Origin: ZC4RG35 sp040878345
GTDB taxonomy: Bacteria; Actinomycetota; Acidimicrobiia; Spongiisociales; ZC4RG35
Direction: 5' to 3'
DNA: 64,000 bases
Assembly: GCA_040878345.1 (NCBI GenBank)
Contig: JBBDML010000005.1
Location: 62,001-126,000 of the forward strand
Position numbers and translations under genes: made by a program. The notes beneath the pieces were generated by a model that was not told where the DNA came from, made no database searches, and was given only the letters and a program-made list of their open reading frames with translations. This document shows positions 41,354-49,832 of this stretch, one piece after another; within the stretch, counting starts at the first letter, position 1; every line of letters begins with the position of its first letter.

Positions 41354-42447
41354 GCCCGATTCTCCGATCCCAGACGCTCCCCGAGCAGACCGGTGGGGCG
41401 GAACACCAGCACCAGGATCAGCGCCGCAAAGGCAACGGCATCTCTGAGCTGGGACACCGCCGGTATCCCCAGGCCACCCAACACCAGCAGCGGCCCGACC
41501 CCCTCGAACAGGCCAAGGGTTACGCCACCGAGGAGGGCGCCCGGGAGGTTGCCGATGCCACCAAGGACCGCGGCGGTGAAGGCCTTGATCCCCGGAAGGA
41601 ACCCGATGTAGAAGGCCACCGACCGGTAGAGCAGGGCCCACATCAGGGCGGCCACCCCGGCCATGGCGCCACCCACCGCGAAGGTGGTGACGATGGTGCG
41701 GTCGACGTTGATCCCCATCAGCCCGGCGATCTCCTTGTCCTCCGCCACCGCCCGTATGGCTCGACCGGTCTTGGTCCGGGTGACGTAATACCAGAGGGAG
41801 ATCATGGTGGCGATGGCCACGGCGATCACGACCACCTGCACACCCCGCAAGGGGAGACCCAGGATGTTCACGGTCCTCCCCAGGTTTCCCGGTGCTTCCG
41901 GGAATGAGGCGGGCGCCACCCCGAAGAGACCGGCGAACGCGTACTGGAGGAAGAAGGAGACGCCGATGGAGGTGATCAATGGGATGAGCCGTGGAGCGCC
42001 TCGGAGTCGTCGATAGGCGATCCTCTCGGCGAGGACCGCTATCGAGATCGAGGTGGCCATGGCGGTCAACAGGACGATAGAGAGCGCCGCCCATGGGTAG
42101 GCGCTCCAAAAACCGTTCTCGAACATGATGGTGGCGGAGACGAAGCCGATCATGGTGCCGCTCATGAACACCTCGCCGTGGGCGAAGTTGATGAAACCGA
42201 GGATGCCGTAGACCATCGAATAGCCCAGAGCGATCAGACCGTAGAGAAACCCTGTGGAGATCGACGAGATGATGAGGTCGCGCCAGGCGGCGAGGGTCGG
42301 TCCCTCACCTGCCATGAAGTTCTGGATCGACCCGGTGACCCCCACCACGATGGCGATGACAGCCGCGATGCGGATGAACCAGAGAAAGCCGTCGACCCAG
42401 TTGAATCGGAAGCGTCGGCCTCTGACGTTGTTGGCGGTGGCGGTCAC
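41350..42447 (-). CDS. livH: Branched-chain amino-acid-type ABC permease LivH
   Basis: A 365-residue permease. The core has SISTGFLYGLIALGYSMVYGILGFINFAHGEVFMSGTMIG, RLRGAPRLIPLITSIGVSFFLQ, TKTGRAIRAVAEDKEIAGLMGINVDRTIVTTFAVGGAMAGVAALMWAL and GGIGNLPGALLGGVTLG, the conserved LivH signature. GTG 42447 (VTATANNVRG) is chosen because the frame upstream runs into the N gap with low-complexity sequence. A hydrophilic start and one extra helix precede the core. Confidence 0.92.
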   Translation of the reverse strand: MTATANNVRGRRFRFNWVDGFLWFIRIAAVIAIVVGVTGSIQNFMAGEGPTLAAWRDLIISSISTGFLYGLIALGYSMVYGILGFINFAHGEVFMSGTMIGFVSATIMFENGFWSAYPWAALSIVLLTAMATSISIAVLAERIAYRRLRGAPRLIPLITSIGVSFFLQYAFAGLFGVAPASFPEAPGNLGRTVNILGLPLRGVQVVVIAVAIATMISLWYYVTRTKTGRAIRAVAEDKEIAGLMGINVDRTIVTTFAVGGAMAGVAALMWALLYRSVAFYIGFLPGIKAFTAAVLGGIGNLPGALLGGVTLGLFEGVGPLLVLGGLGIPAVSQLRDAVAFAALILVLVFRPTGLLGERLGSENRA

Positions 42448-42489
42448 GAGGGTTCGGGGACTATAGAGATGGGCGGCGGGGCGGGGGGG

Positions 42490-42499
42490 NNNNNNNNNN
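42490..42499. other. Assembly gap (ten N) between the binding-protein gene and livH
   Basis: Ten unspecified bases lie in the 106-base intergenic region, next to a G-rich stretch on the left. The true size of the gap is unknown, so a terminator or promoter could be missing from view. Confidence 0.99.
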
Positions 42500-42553
42500 C
42501 TTGCGGGACCGGAGCCGATCTCGGTTATCCGTTGTTGTTCTTGGTTCCCGGGA

Positions 42554-43822
42554 TCACTCTTCGGGGTAGGTGTACAGGATGTTGGCCTTGGAGGCCACGT
42601 GGTCGGCGATGTCGATGTGCTGGAAGATCGAGATCTTCGCAGCACCACAGTCCCCGAAGTCATCACAGGTGATCGAGCCGATCACCCCATTGAACCCGGA
42701 GGTCGCTGCCACGGCCTCGCGCAGGGCCAGCCTGTCGATGTGGAGCACGTCACCATCGACCACAGCCACCGCTTCGATCGCGGCGAGCAGTATGGTCGTC
42801 GCGTCATAGGCGTGACCCCAGAAGTCGGCGCTGGGGGCGGCGCCTACCTCGGCCACATAGCGGTCGAGGAGCTCCGTGCCGGTGACGTCGGTCTCCTGGT
42901 TGGTGTTGGTGCCGAACTGGGTGTCCGGACCTGAGAAGTACATACCCTCCGAGTTCGGCTCGTTCATGAAGTTCTCGACGGAGATGCCGTCGGCCCCCAT
43001 GACCACAGTCTCCTCGAGACCTGCGACCGTTCGGATCTGCTGGATCAGGGCGATGGCAGGGTCCGGGAAGATCGGCATGAAGATCAACTCAGGAGCCGTC
43101 GCCGCCACCTCGGTCAGCAATGGCACCAGATCGGTTGTTCCAACCGCAGTCGCGGTGTGGATCGTGATCTCTCCGCCCAACTCGATAAAGGCGTTCTCGA
43201 ACGCCGTGGTCAACCCGTTGGTGTAGGGGTCACCATCGTGGATCAGAGCCACCTTGGTCAGGCTCAGGTTGTTGAACACGAAGTTGGCCGCAGCCTGACC
43301 CTGGAACAGGTCGTTGTGCGCGGTCCGGAAGTAGCCCTCGTAGTAGTTGTCTCCGGCGGTGCCCTCGAGGTCCGAGGTCATCGACGGTGAGGTGTTGGCC
43401 GGTGAGATCATGGTCAAGCCTGCTTCGGTGACCAGTGGCATCGCTGCTGCAGCTGCCCCGGAGCAGGCGGTGCCGAGAATGCCGACCAGCTGCTCGTCGG
43501 CAACCAGGGTCTGAGCCCCAGACTGGCCGCCGTCTGCGTTGCACGAGTCGTCGACACTGGTCCCGAGGTTGACGTCATGACCGTGGATCGGGCCGAAGTC
43601 CTCCACCGCGAACTGGATCGTCACCTCGTTGGGTTGACCTAGGAACGCGTTCGGACCGGAGAGCACGTTCAGCGACCTGATCTCGATCGGATCGCCTGCC
43701 TCGACGGTGACCGAGCCGAGCGGGCCCTCCACGAAGTCGGTGCCGCCGCCGCCGCAAGCCGCGACCACGATGGCGAGGACCCCGAGAGCCGCGATGAACC
43801 GCATGCTCTTTCTGTTTTTCAT
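42554..43822 (-). CDS. Branched-chain amino-acid-type substrate-binding lipoprotein
   Basis: A 422-residue lipoprotein with lipobox VVAACGGGG (Cys about residue 23) and a type I periplasmic-binding fold: IEIRSLNVLSGPNAFLGQPNEV, GTSVDDSCNADGGQSGAQTLVADEQLVGILGTACSGAA, GLTMISPANTSPSMT and KVALIHDGDPYTNGLTTAFENAFIELGGEI. Pairs with LivHMGF downstream. ATG 43822 is preferred over TTG 43825; GGAGGAAGG precedes it. The ligand is probably a branched-chain or other polar amino acid, but urea or amides are carried by close relatives, so specificity is open. Confidence 0.92.
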   Translation of the reverse strand: MKNRKSMRFIAALGVLAIVVAACGGGGTDFVEGPLGSVTVEAGDPIEIRSLNVLSGPNAFLGQPNEVTIQFAVEDFGPIHGHDVNLGTSVDDSCNADGGQSGAQTLVADEQLVGILGTACSGAAAAAMPLVTEAGLTMISPANTSPSMTSDLEGTAGDNYYEGYFRTAHNDLFQGQAAANFVFNNLSLTKVALIHDGDPYTNGLTTAFENAFIELGGEITIHTATAVGTTDLVPLLTEVAATAPELIFMPIFPDPAIALIQQIRTVAGLEETVVMGADGISVENFMNEPNSEGMYFSGPDTQFGTNTNQETDVTGTELLDRYVAEVGAAPSADFWGHAYDATTILLAAIEAVAVVDGDVLHIDRLALREAVAATSGFNGVIGSITCDDFGDCGAAKISIFQHIDIADHVASKANILYTYPEE

Positions 43823-43934
43823 CAATTTCCTTCCTCCAATGACTGAGACAGGGCTAGCCGCCGTGTCGTCGTCGGCACTCTATACCGCCAGCGGGGGCTT
43901 CGTCGCAGCCGATACTCATCGGGAGGTTCTGGCC

Positions 43935-43940
43935 TACCGT
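43935..43940 (+). promoter_or_regulatory. -10 hexamer for leaderless gene at 43947
   Basis: TACCGT ends 6 bases before ATG 43947 and supports this start over upstream in-frame codons that run antisense to the binding-protein gene. Confidence 0.45.
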
Positions 43941-43946
43941 TATCAC

Positions 43947-45050
43947 ATGGCCGGCGACGTCAGGGTGATCGAGGATGGCATCGAGCGCGACCACCGCAAC
44001 ACACGACCGGGTGTCTGGATGTGGCTGCTAGTCGGCTTCGTGGTCGGCCTGGGATCGGGGGTCGTCTTCCTCTCCCCGACCGCCAGTCCGTCGCCGCCCA
44101 CCGCGCCCGGTCCCCAACAGACTGCTCCTCCTCCACCCGACGGCCCGGCGGATCCCGTAGGGATCTCTCAAGTCGTAGCGGGCTTCCCGGACGCCCTGGT
44201 GGCGATCGTCGAGACCGAGAGTCGGTCGCTCGAGTATCACCTGTGGCCAGTCGAGGGCGGCATCGTCGTCAGATCACTGCCTGCCGGCGTCACGGACACC
44301 GTCTCCTTAGACGCTTTCGGAACATCGCTGGCCGTCGCCTCCGGCATTGCTGGGGAAGACGAAGCTCTGCTCTCCATGGGCAAGTCGACCGGGATCACCC
44401 CAATGGTCTCCGCGGTCAGGAGCTTCCGATGGCACGACTCTTCGAGCGGATACCTCTCCTACACCGGCGTCGAGGACGGCATTTGGGGTCTGTGGACGAT
44501 CACCGCGCTCGGGGTTCCGGAGCTGGTTGCCTCGGATTCGACCGTCGAGCCCGGAGTCCTGGCGGCGTGGGGCGACTGGGGATGGGCCCTTTACCACCCG
44601 GAGACGATGAGTTTCGACTTGCTGACCGAGTCGGGCGAGTTGCGGACCAGTGTCGAAGGCGTCCCCTTCGACTCACACTCGAGCGGGTGGCTCCTCGTCG
44701 TGTCCGATCGAGTGAGCTTGGTCAGCGCCGGCGGCGGCATCCGAGCCCTGACGGTTCCTCCCGATGCGGCGGGGGCACCCTCGGCCGGATCCATCTCGCC
44801 GGATGCAGGGAAGGTCGCCCTGCTTGGCTCGGAGGGGCTGATCATTGCCGAGGTCGGCGGGGGCGCCGAGCCCCTCCGGCTCGAAGTTGAGTGGCGCGCC
44901 GCCGACCTCTCATGGTCATCGGACTCTCGGTTCGTGCTCATCCCCGGGTTCAGAGGTGTCACCGTCGTCGATACCGAGACCTCATCGGTCCAAACCGTCA
45001 TGGGCAACGAGATCGTCCAGGGTGTGGGGGTGATCCCGCTCGGTCCTTAG
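43947..45050 (+). CDS. Membrane-anchored extracytoplasmic protein, possible beta-propeller, unknown function
   Basis: A 367-residue protein with a cytoplasmic start (MAGDVRVIEDGIERDHRNTRPG), one membrane span near 25-45 (VWMWLLVGFVVGLGSGVVFL), a Pro/Ser/Thr-rich linker and a long beta-rich domain (about 80-367). The domain's repeated strand pairs (for example LLSMGKSTGITPM, WGLWTITALGVPELVASD, WALYHPETMSFDLLTESG, VALLGSEGLIIAEVGGG, FVLIPGFRGVTVVDTETSSV) suggest WD- or PQQ-like blades. No catalytic residues are evident. ATG 43947 puts the anchor at the usual distance. Confidence 0.68.
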   Translation: MAGDVRVIEDGIERDHRNTRPGVWMWLLVGFVVGLGSGVVFLSPTASPSPPTAPGPQQTAPPPPDGPADPVGISQVVAGFPDALVAIVETESRSLEYHLWPVEGGIVVRSLPAGVTDTVSLDAFGTSLAVASGIAGEDEALLSMGKSTGITPMVSAVRSFRWHDSSSGYLSYTGVEDGIWGLWTITALGVPELVASDSTVEPGVLAAWGDWGWALYHPETMSFDLLTESGELRTSVEGVPFDSHSSGWLLVVSDRVSLVSAGGGIRALTVPPDAAGAPSAGSISPDAGKVALLGSEGLIIAEVGGGAEPLRLEVEWRAADLSWSSDSRFVLIPGFRGVTVVDTETSSVQTVMGNEIVQGVGVIPLGP

Positions 45051-45053
45051 ACT
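45048..45053 (+). promoter_or_regulatory. Possible -10 hexamer before the MBL gene
   Basis: TAGACT ends 6 bases before GTG 45060. Its first three bases are the preceding stop codon, so coincidence is possible. Confidence 0.3.
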
Positions 45054-45059
45054 CGCCAG

Positions 45060-45617
45060 GTGCCGAGGGTCCATCTTCTCTCACCGGGATACCTCGGAGA
45101 TCGGGTTGCCTCCACCGTCACCCTGATCGAGGCGTCCGGCCTCCTGGTGGTGGTCGACCCCGGCATGGTCGCCTCGAGAAGCGCCATCCTCGACCCTCTG
45201 ACCACCCTCGGGCACCAGCCCGAAAACGTGACCGACGTGGTGATCTCACATCATCACCCCGACCACACCATCAATATCGCCCTCTTCGCCAATGCCAGGG
45301 TCCATGACCACTGGGCTACCTACCGGGACGACATCTGGGACTCTCGACCCGCCGAGGGCTTCGAGGTCGCTCCGGGGGTGACACTTTGGGAGACACCGGG
45401 TCACACCCCACAGGACATCACCACCATCGTCGAGACCGACCACGGGATAACGGCGCTGACCCATCTCTGGTGGGGCTCCACCGGACCGATCGAGGATCCC
45501 TATGCCATCGATGCCTCGGCTCTCCACGCTGGGCGGGCCAGAGTGTTGGAGGTGGCCACCTTGATCGTCCCCGGCCACGGACCAGCCTTCGTCCCCGATG
45601 AGACCACTCCCCGATAG
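45060..45617 (+). CDS. Metallo-beta-lactamase-fold hydrolase
   Basis: A 185-residue protein of the MBL superfamily with the metal motif SHHHPDH (HxHxDH) near residue 62-67, TPGHTPQD near 118, and the late histidine in IVPGHGPAF near 172. The sequence VDPGMVASRS corresponds to the first conserved aspartate. The layout is that of small hydrolases such as MBLAC1-like proteins; substrates in the family range from thioesters to nucleic acids. No partner gene points to one. Confidence 0.87.
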   Translation: MPRVHLLSPGYLGDRVASTVTLIEASGLLVVVDPGMVASRSAILDPLTTLGHQPENVTDVVISHHHPDHTINIALFANARVHDHWATYRDDIWDSRPAEGFEVAPGVTLWETPGHTPQDITTIVETDHGITALTHLWWGSTGPIEDPYAIDASALHAGRARVLEVATLIVPGHGPAFVPDETTPR

Positions 45618-45620
45618 ATT
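45615..45620 (+). promoter_or_regulatory. Possible -10 hexamer before alaX
   Basis: TAGATT ends 9 bases before ATG 45630, but its TAG is the preceding stop codon. Confidence 0.25.
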
Positions 45621-45629
45621 CCCGAGGGC

Positions 45630-46358
45630 ATGGCCGGCAAGGGTCCGATCGAAGAGCTGGCGTCGAAGGACGCCTACCTGACGACAGCGGAGGGGAAGGT
45701 CCTCGAAGTAGAGACCGAAGGGGTCTACCTCGACCGCACCGTTTTCTACGCCCGGGGGGGTGGGCAACCAGGCGACATCGGGGCCATTCGTTGGGACGGG
45801 GGCTCGGTCGAGGTGGTCGACACGTTCCGCAAGGAGGGCAAGCCCTTCCATCAGGTATCGGCGGGAGCGGCCCTACCCGATCCCGGGACCGCGGTGGAAG
45901 GTCTCATCGATTGGGAGCGGCGCTACCTGACGATGCGGACCCACACCGCTCTCCACGCCCTGTCGGGGGTGATCTTCCGAGATTTCGGGGCGAAGGTGAC
46001 CGGAGGGAACATGACCCCGGGTGAGGCCAGGATGGACTTCGAACTGGATGCAATCTCGGTCGAGTTCGGCAAGCTGGTGGAGGACCGTCTCAATCGAGAG
46101 CTGGTCAAGGGATACCCAACCGAGATCATCGAGATGGCCCGTGAGGAAGCCCTGAAGGACCCCGACCTGATCCGGACCAAGGTCAACCTCATCCCCGAGT
46201 TCGTCACCGCGATCAGGGTGGTCGACATCGTTGGGCTGGACCGTCAGGCAGACGGCGGCACCCATGTTGCCTCCACCCTCGAAGTGGGTCGCATCGAGGT
46301 GGTCAAGACCGAGTCCAAAGGACGTGAGAACAAGAGGATGCGGATCAGGGTGATCTAG
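45630..46358 (+). CDS. Alanyl-tRNA editing protein AlaX (AlaX-M type)
   Basis: A 242-residue trans-editing hydrolase that removes Ser or Gly mischarged on tRNA-Ala. The N-terminal part has VYLDRTVFYARGGGQPGDIG as in the AlaRS editing domain. The first zinc pair HTALH is in MRTHTALHALSGV near residue 105-113. The second site reads DRQADGGTHVASTLEVG, where a cysteine is commonly seen before GGTH; here it is Asp. GGNMTPGEARMDFEL also fits. Whether zinc binding is intact is uncertain. Confidence 0.88.
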   Translation: MAGKGPIEELASKDAYLTTAEGKVLEVETEGVYLDRTVFYARGGGQPGDIGAIRWDGGSVEVVDTFRKEGKPFHQVSAGAALPDPGTAVEGLIDWERRYLTMRTHTALHALSGVIFRDFGAKVTGGNMTPGEARMDFELDAISVEFGKLVEDRLNRELVKGYPTEIIEMAREEALKDPDLIRTKVNLIPEFVTAIRVVDIVGLDRQADGGTHVASTLEVGRIEVVKTESKGRENKRMRIRVI

Positions 46359-46392
46359 CCCACTGATACCGGCCGGTCCGGGCGCCGGGTCT

Positions 46393-46398
46393 TACCTT
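46393..46398 (+). promoter_or_regulatory. -10 hexamer for leaderless CvpA-CAP gene
   Basis: TACCTT ends 8 bases before ATG 46407. Confidence 0.4.
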
Positions 46399-46406
46399 GT
46401 CCTCGA

Positions 46407-47366
46407 ATGCTCGACTTCATCCTCGGCCTCTATCTCGCCGGTCTCATGGTCCGTGGTTGGACCCACGGGTTCGTGCGTGAGATCCTGGGGCTGGTCGGGC
46501 TGGTCCTGGGGACATGGATTGCCTTCCTTCTCAGCCCCCCACTCGGCGACTTCCTCACCCAGAGCTTCGGCGTCACCCCCGAAGTCGCCCGGATCGGGGC
46601 CGGCGTCTCCCTCTTCCTTCTCCTCGGCACGGCCCTGTCCGTGGCGGCCTTCCTGCTGAGCAAGATGATGAACCTCCCCGGTCTGACCATGGTCAACCGG
46701 GCCGGCGGGGCAGTGGTTGCGGTGGCCTGGGCAGTGATGCTCCTGGTGGTCGTGGTCAACGTGGCCCGCGTGCTCCCGCTACCAGATGCCTGGAAGGGCG
46801 AGATCGGAGAGTCGTCCGTGATCGAGGCGCTCGCCGGTCCCGAGGCCTACCCACAACGCCTCTTCTTCCGGCTGGCCGGTGACAACGCTCTCACTGCCCT
46901 CCACTCCATCCAGGCTCTCTTCGGCGCCAGCCGGATCGTCCCCGAGGGGGATCAGATGGTCGAGATCCCGCCGGCGGCTCCCTACGAAGTCCGCCAGGTC
47001 CGCGGCGAGGCATCGATGATCCTCGAGGAGGTCAACAGGTTCCGAGCCGGCGAGGGCCTGCGGCCCTTGGTGATCAGCGACGGTCTTCAGAGCATGGCCG
47101 AGATACGCGCCGTCGACAGCTATGTGACGGGGAGGCTGTCACGGGTACAGGACTGTGTCGCCGATGCGCAGGCCGCAACCGGGCTGCGATTGGCGGCTTG
47201 CACCGACGTGGTGGCACTCGCCGGGACGTCGCTGGGGGCGTTCGACGGGATCCTCGATTCTGACCAGGGTCACGCGGCCCTGACCGATCCCGCCTTCGAC
47301 CGCAGCGGGATCTCGGTTGTCGGGGGGCCAACCGGTCGGCTGCTTGTGATCGTTCTGGGAGGATGA
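46407..47366 (+). CDS. CvpA-type membrane domain fused to an extracytoplasmic CAP/SCP-like domain
   Basis: A 319-residue protein. Residues about 1-125 form four membrane helices with the CvpA pattern (LYLAGLMVRGWTHGFVREILGLVGLVLGTWIAFLL, then FLLSKMMNLPGLTMVNRAGGAVVAVAW). A linker leads to a CAP-like domain (about 198-319): ASMILEEVNRFRAGEGLRPLVISDGLQSMAEIRAV and FDGILDSDQGHAALTDPAFDRSGISVVGG, matching the LNxxRxxxGLxPL start and SxGHxxxL...GxG end of CAP proteins. The arrangement resembles MarP, in which CvpA helices carry a protease, but with a CAP domain. Confidence 0.75.
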   Translation: MLDFILGLYLAGLMVRGWTHGFVREILGLVGLVLGTWIAFLLSPPLGDFLTQSFGVTPEVARIGAGVSLFLLLGTALSVAAFLLSKMMNLPGLTMVNRAGGAVVAVAWAVMLLVVVVNVARVLPLPDAWKGEIGESSVIEALAGPEAYPQRLFFRLAGDNALTALHSIQALFGASRIVPEGDQMVEIPPAAPYEVRQVRGEASMILEEVNRFRAGEGLRPLVISDGLQSMAEIRAVDSYVTGRLSRVQDCVADAQAATGLRLAACTDVVALAGTSLGAFDGILDSDQGHAALTDPAFDRSGISVVGGPTGRLLVIVLGG

Positions 47367-47449
47367 GTTCGTCCCAAGCGGGCTCGGCGACCACCGGGCC
47401 GTCTGGGGCGTGCACGCTGGGCGATGAGAAGACGACGTTCGAGTTCATC

Positions 47450-48346
47450 TCAGGGGGATGAGACCACGAGCTCGGCGGGCTTGGTCTGCGACCTGCCGAT
47501 GGCCACCGCCACCAGCCCGACACCTGCCATCACCACCAATGCCCCGACGATCTGGACGTTCGAGGGTCGCTCTCCGAAGATGAGCGCAGCCCAAACCATG
47601 GTGAGTGCCGGTTGGAGCAGCACGATGGTCGCGGTTTCGGCGGCGGGGAGCCGGGGCAGCGCATACCCGATGAGGAGCCAGGCGATCACCTGAGGCCCCA
47701 GGGCCATGGCCAGCAACCACCCACTCGATGGCCAATCGAACCCCAAGGTGATGCCTCCCGTCAGGGACCCGATGAGGGTCAGGGTTATCAGGCCACCGGC
47801 GGTGACCTCCATGAGTGGCCCCGCCGCGGGGGCTTGCATCGCGTTCGAGAATTTCAGGGTGAGGATGAAGATCGCGTAGAAGATGGCGGCCAGGACGGCC
47901 AACACCGTGCCTCTCACCGGGTCGGATCCGAAGGCGTCCACCTGGCCGATCCCGGAGACCAGTGTCACCCCGAAGAGGACTACCGGGATGGCGAAGGTCA
48001 CCGTCCGGTGCGGCCGTTCCTTGAAGAAGACCCAGGCGGCGATGGCCACGATCACCACCTGGACGTTGGCGATCAGGGTCGCCAACCCGGCGCCGATGTA
48101 CCCGATGGCGGTGTGCCAAGCCCACATGTCGAGCCCCAGGGCGATTCCGGCGGCCAGCGCCAGCCAGCGATTCCTGGTGGGGCGATGGTCCCGTTGGCGG
48201 CGGATCCACCAGATCACGAACAGGACGGGGAGGGCGTAGCCGGTCCGATAGAACCCCCCGGTGAGGGGGGAGGCACCGGAGAGCTCGAAGAAGATCGCCG
48301 AGAAGGAGATGATCGTCGCCCCGATCAGGGCGGCAGCGGTTGTCAA
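47450..48346 (-). CDS. EamA/DMT-family transporter
   Basis: A 298-residue membrane protein with about ten helices in two EamA repeats, for example ALIGATIISFSAIFFELSGASPLTGGFYRTGYALPVLFVIWW and the second repeat with LGPQVIAWLLIGYALPRLPAAETATIVLLQPALTMVWAALIFGERPS. The family exports metabolites or amino acids; substrate unknown. TTG 48346 is taken as the start, one base after the upstream stop, with GGAGCG as ribosome-binding site. Upstream in-frame sequence is antisense-like and low in membrane character. Confidence 0.88.
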   Translation of the reverse strand: MTTAAALIGATIISFSAIFFELSGASPLTGGFYRTGYALPVLFVIWWIRRQRDHRPTRNRWLALAAGIALGLDMWAWHTAIGYIGAGLATLIANVQVVIVAIAAWVFFKERPHRTVTFAIPVVLFGVTLVSGIGQVDAFGSDPVRGTVLAVLAAIFYAIFILTLKFSNAMQAPAAGPLMEVTAGGLITLTLIGSLTGGITLGFDWPSSGWLLAMALGPQVIAWLLIGYALPRLPAAETATIVLLQPALTMVWAALIFGERPSNVQIVGALVVMAGVGLVAVAIGRSQTKPAELVVSSP

Positions 48347-48347
48347 C

Positions 48348-49790
48348 TCATACGCTCCGGTCCGCGGCGTCGGTGGTGCCGGCCAGATCGAGCAGCTCGT
48401 CGAGCGACTGGTGGATGGCGGCCACGAGCTCGGCGGAATCGGGAAGGGTGTCGTAGTCGGCCTGGATGCCCCAGAGCAGACGCCCGTTGTAGGAGAAGAG
48501 GGCGACACCGATCCCGTGCTGGGCCCACAGAGGGACCATCGGGTAGTTGGCGATCATCTGGGACTCGAGCAGATACATGGGGAATTGAGGGCCGGGGATG
48601 TTGGTCACCGTCATGTTGAACGGCCGCATCTTGGCGCCGACCACCCGGTTGGCCAGGGAGAGCAAGGTGATCGGCGTCCCAGAGCTCAGCTCAACCAGCG
48701 TGGCGGCGCCGAGCGCCTGGTTGCTCTTCTTGAGATGCAGTGTCCGCTTCTTGATCAGGTCGTAGCGCTGTGAGGGATCGGGCTCGTCGATGGGGAGGTC
48801 GAGCAGCCACATCGCCACCTGGTTGCCGAGCTTCCCTCGCTGATTGGCGCTTCTCGTCGACACCGGGTTCATGATGCGGAACTCGGCATCGCCGGGGTCG
48901 TAGCCCCTCTTTTCGATGAGGAATCGACGGATGGCGCCCGCCGTGATCGCCAGCACCACGTCGTTGACCGAGCCGCCGAGGGCGTTCTTGATGGTCTTCA
49001 CTTGGTGAAGCGGCGTCTCCGTCCAGTCGAAGCGACGGTTCGGCCCCAGGTCGGGGTTGAGAGGCGTGCGAGCCGACGGTGACAACCACCCCGACCTCAG
49101 GGAGGTGAGGGCCGCCGATGACTTGTCCCTGGCCCGGTCGGCGATGGAGCGGCCGTCCTTGATGGCGTCGCTCAGATGGGTGAGCCGGTCGATGGTCCTC
49201 CGGGTCAGCTTGGCAACTTCGGCAACCGCCAGCTGGGTGGGTGTGGGAGCCGGCCTTGCCACCCAATCGGGGTTCTCCTCTATGACTGCCTCGGGGACCA
49301 CGGTGAGCAGGATGGTGGTCAGGTCGACCCCCGAGACTCCATCGATCATGCAGTGATGGATCTTGGCGATGATGGCGAATCGATCCTCGTCGATGCCCTC
49401 CACCACCCATAGCTCCCACAGAGGCTTGCTCCGGTCGAGCTTGGTCGAGACGATCCGCCCGGCGAGGTCCTTGAGCTGTCGATCGGTCCCGGGCCGGGGG
49501 AGTGAGGTGTGCCGAACGTGGTAGTCGAAGTTGAACCCGTCGTCGTCGACCCAAACCGGCCGCCGGTCGTAGGGCACCCATTCCAGGCGCTGCCGGTAGC
49601 GGGGTATGTATTGGAGTTTGGATCGAACGTGCTCGCGAATCCGCTCGATGTCGATGCCCCCGCCAGCGGCCTTTACCGAAGCGGCATCGAACAGGGCCAC
49701 GCCAGCGACATGCATGTGACTGGTCCTGCTCTCCAAGGCCAGGAACGAGGCGTCGAGGTAGCTGAGGGGCTCGTACCAGAACTGGGTCAT
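48348..49790 (-). CDS. WS/DGAT-family O-acyltransferase
   Basis: A 480-residue wax-ester synthase / diacylglycerol acyltransferase-type protein. The N-terminus YEPLSYLDASFLALES is typical. The catalytic HHxxxDG is HHCMIDGVSG near residue 145. The C-terminal half has GGSVNDVVLAITAGAIRRFL, NPVSTR and MTVTNIPGPQFPMYLLESQM. It should acylate diacylglycerol or alcohols, making neutral-lipid storage. ATG 49790 is the chosen start; a TAACCT hexamer lies 10 bases upstream, and a farther in-frame GTG at 49829 lacks support. Confidence 0.9.
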   Translation of the reverse strand: MTQFWYEPLSYLDASFLALESRTSHMHVAGVALFDAASVKAAGGGIDIERIREHVRSKLQYIPRYRQRLEWVPYDRRPVWVDDDGFNFDYHVRHTSLPRPGTDRQLKDLAGRIVSTKLDRSKPLWELWVVEGIDEDRFAIIAKIHHCMIDGVSGVDLTTILLTVVPEAVIEENPDWVARPAPTPTQLAVAEVAKLTRRTIDRLTHLSDAIKDGRSIADRARDKSSAALTSLRSGWLSPSARTPLNPDLGPNRRFDWTETPLHQVKTIKNALGGSVNDVVLAITAGAIRRFLIEKRGYDPGDAEFRIMNPVSTRSANQRGKLGNQVAMWLLDLPIDEPDPSQRYDLIKKRTLHLKKSNQALGAATLVELSSGTPITLLSLANRVVGAKMRPFNMTVTNIPGPQFPMYLLESQMIANYPMVPLWAQHGIGVALFSYNGRLLWGIQADYDTLPDSAELVAAIHQSLDELLDLAGTTDAADRSV

Positions 49791-49832
49791 GGACAACCCA
49801 AGGTTAGGTGGGCCCACCGGATCGACCACCGG

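Noticed and set aside
42448..42666. Longer livH reading across the N gap
   Set aside because: The extension is Ser/Pro-rich, crosses unknown bases and overlaps the 3' end of the binding-protein gene.
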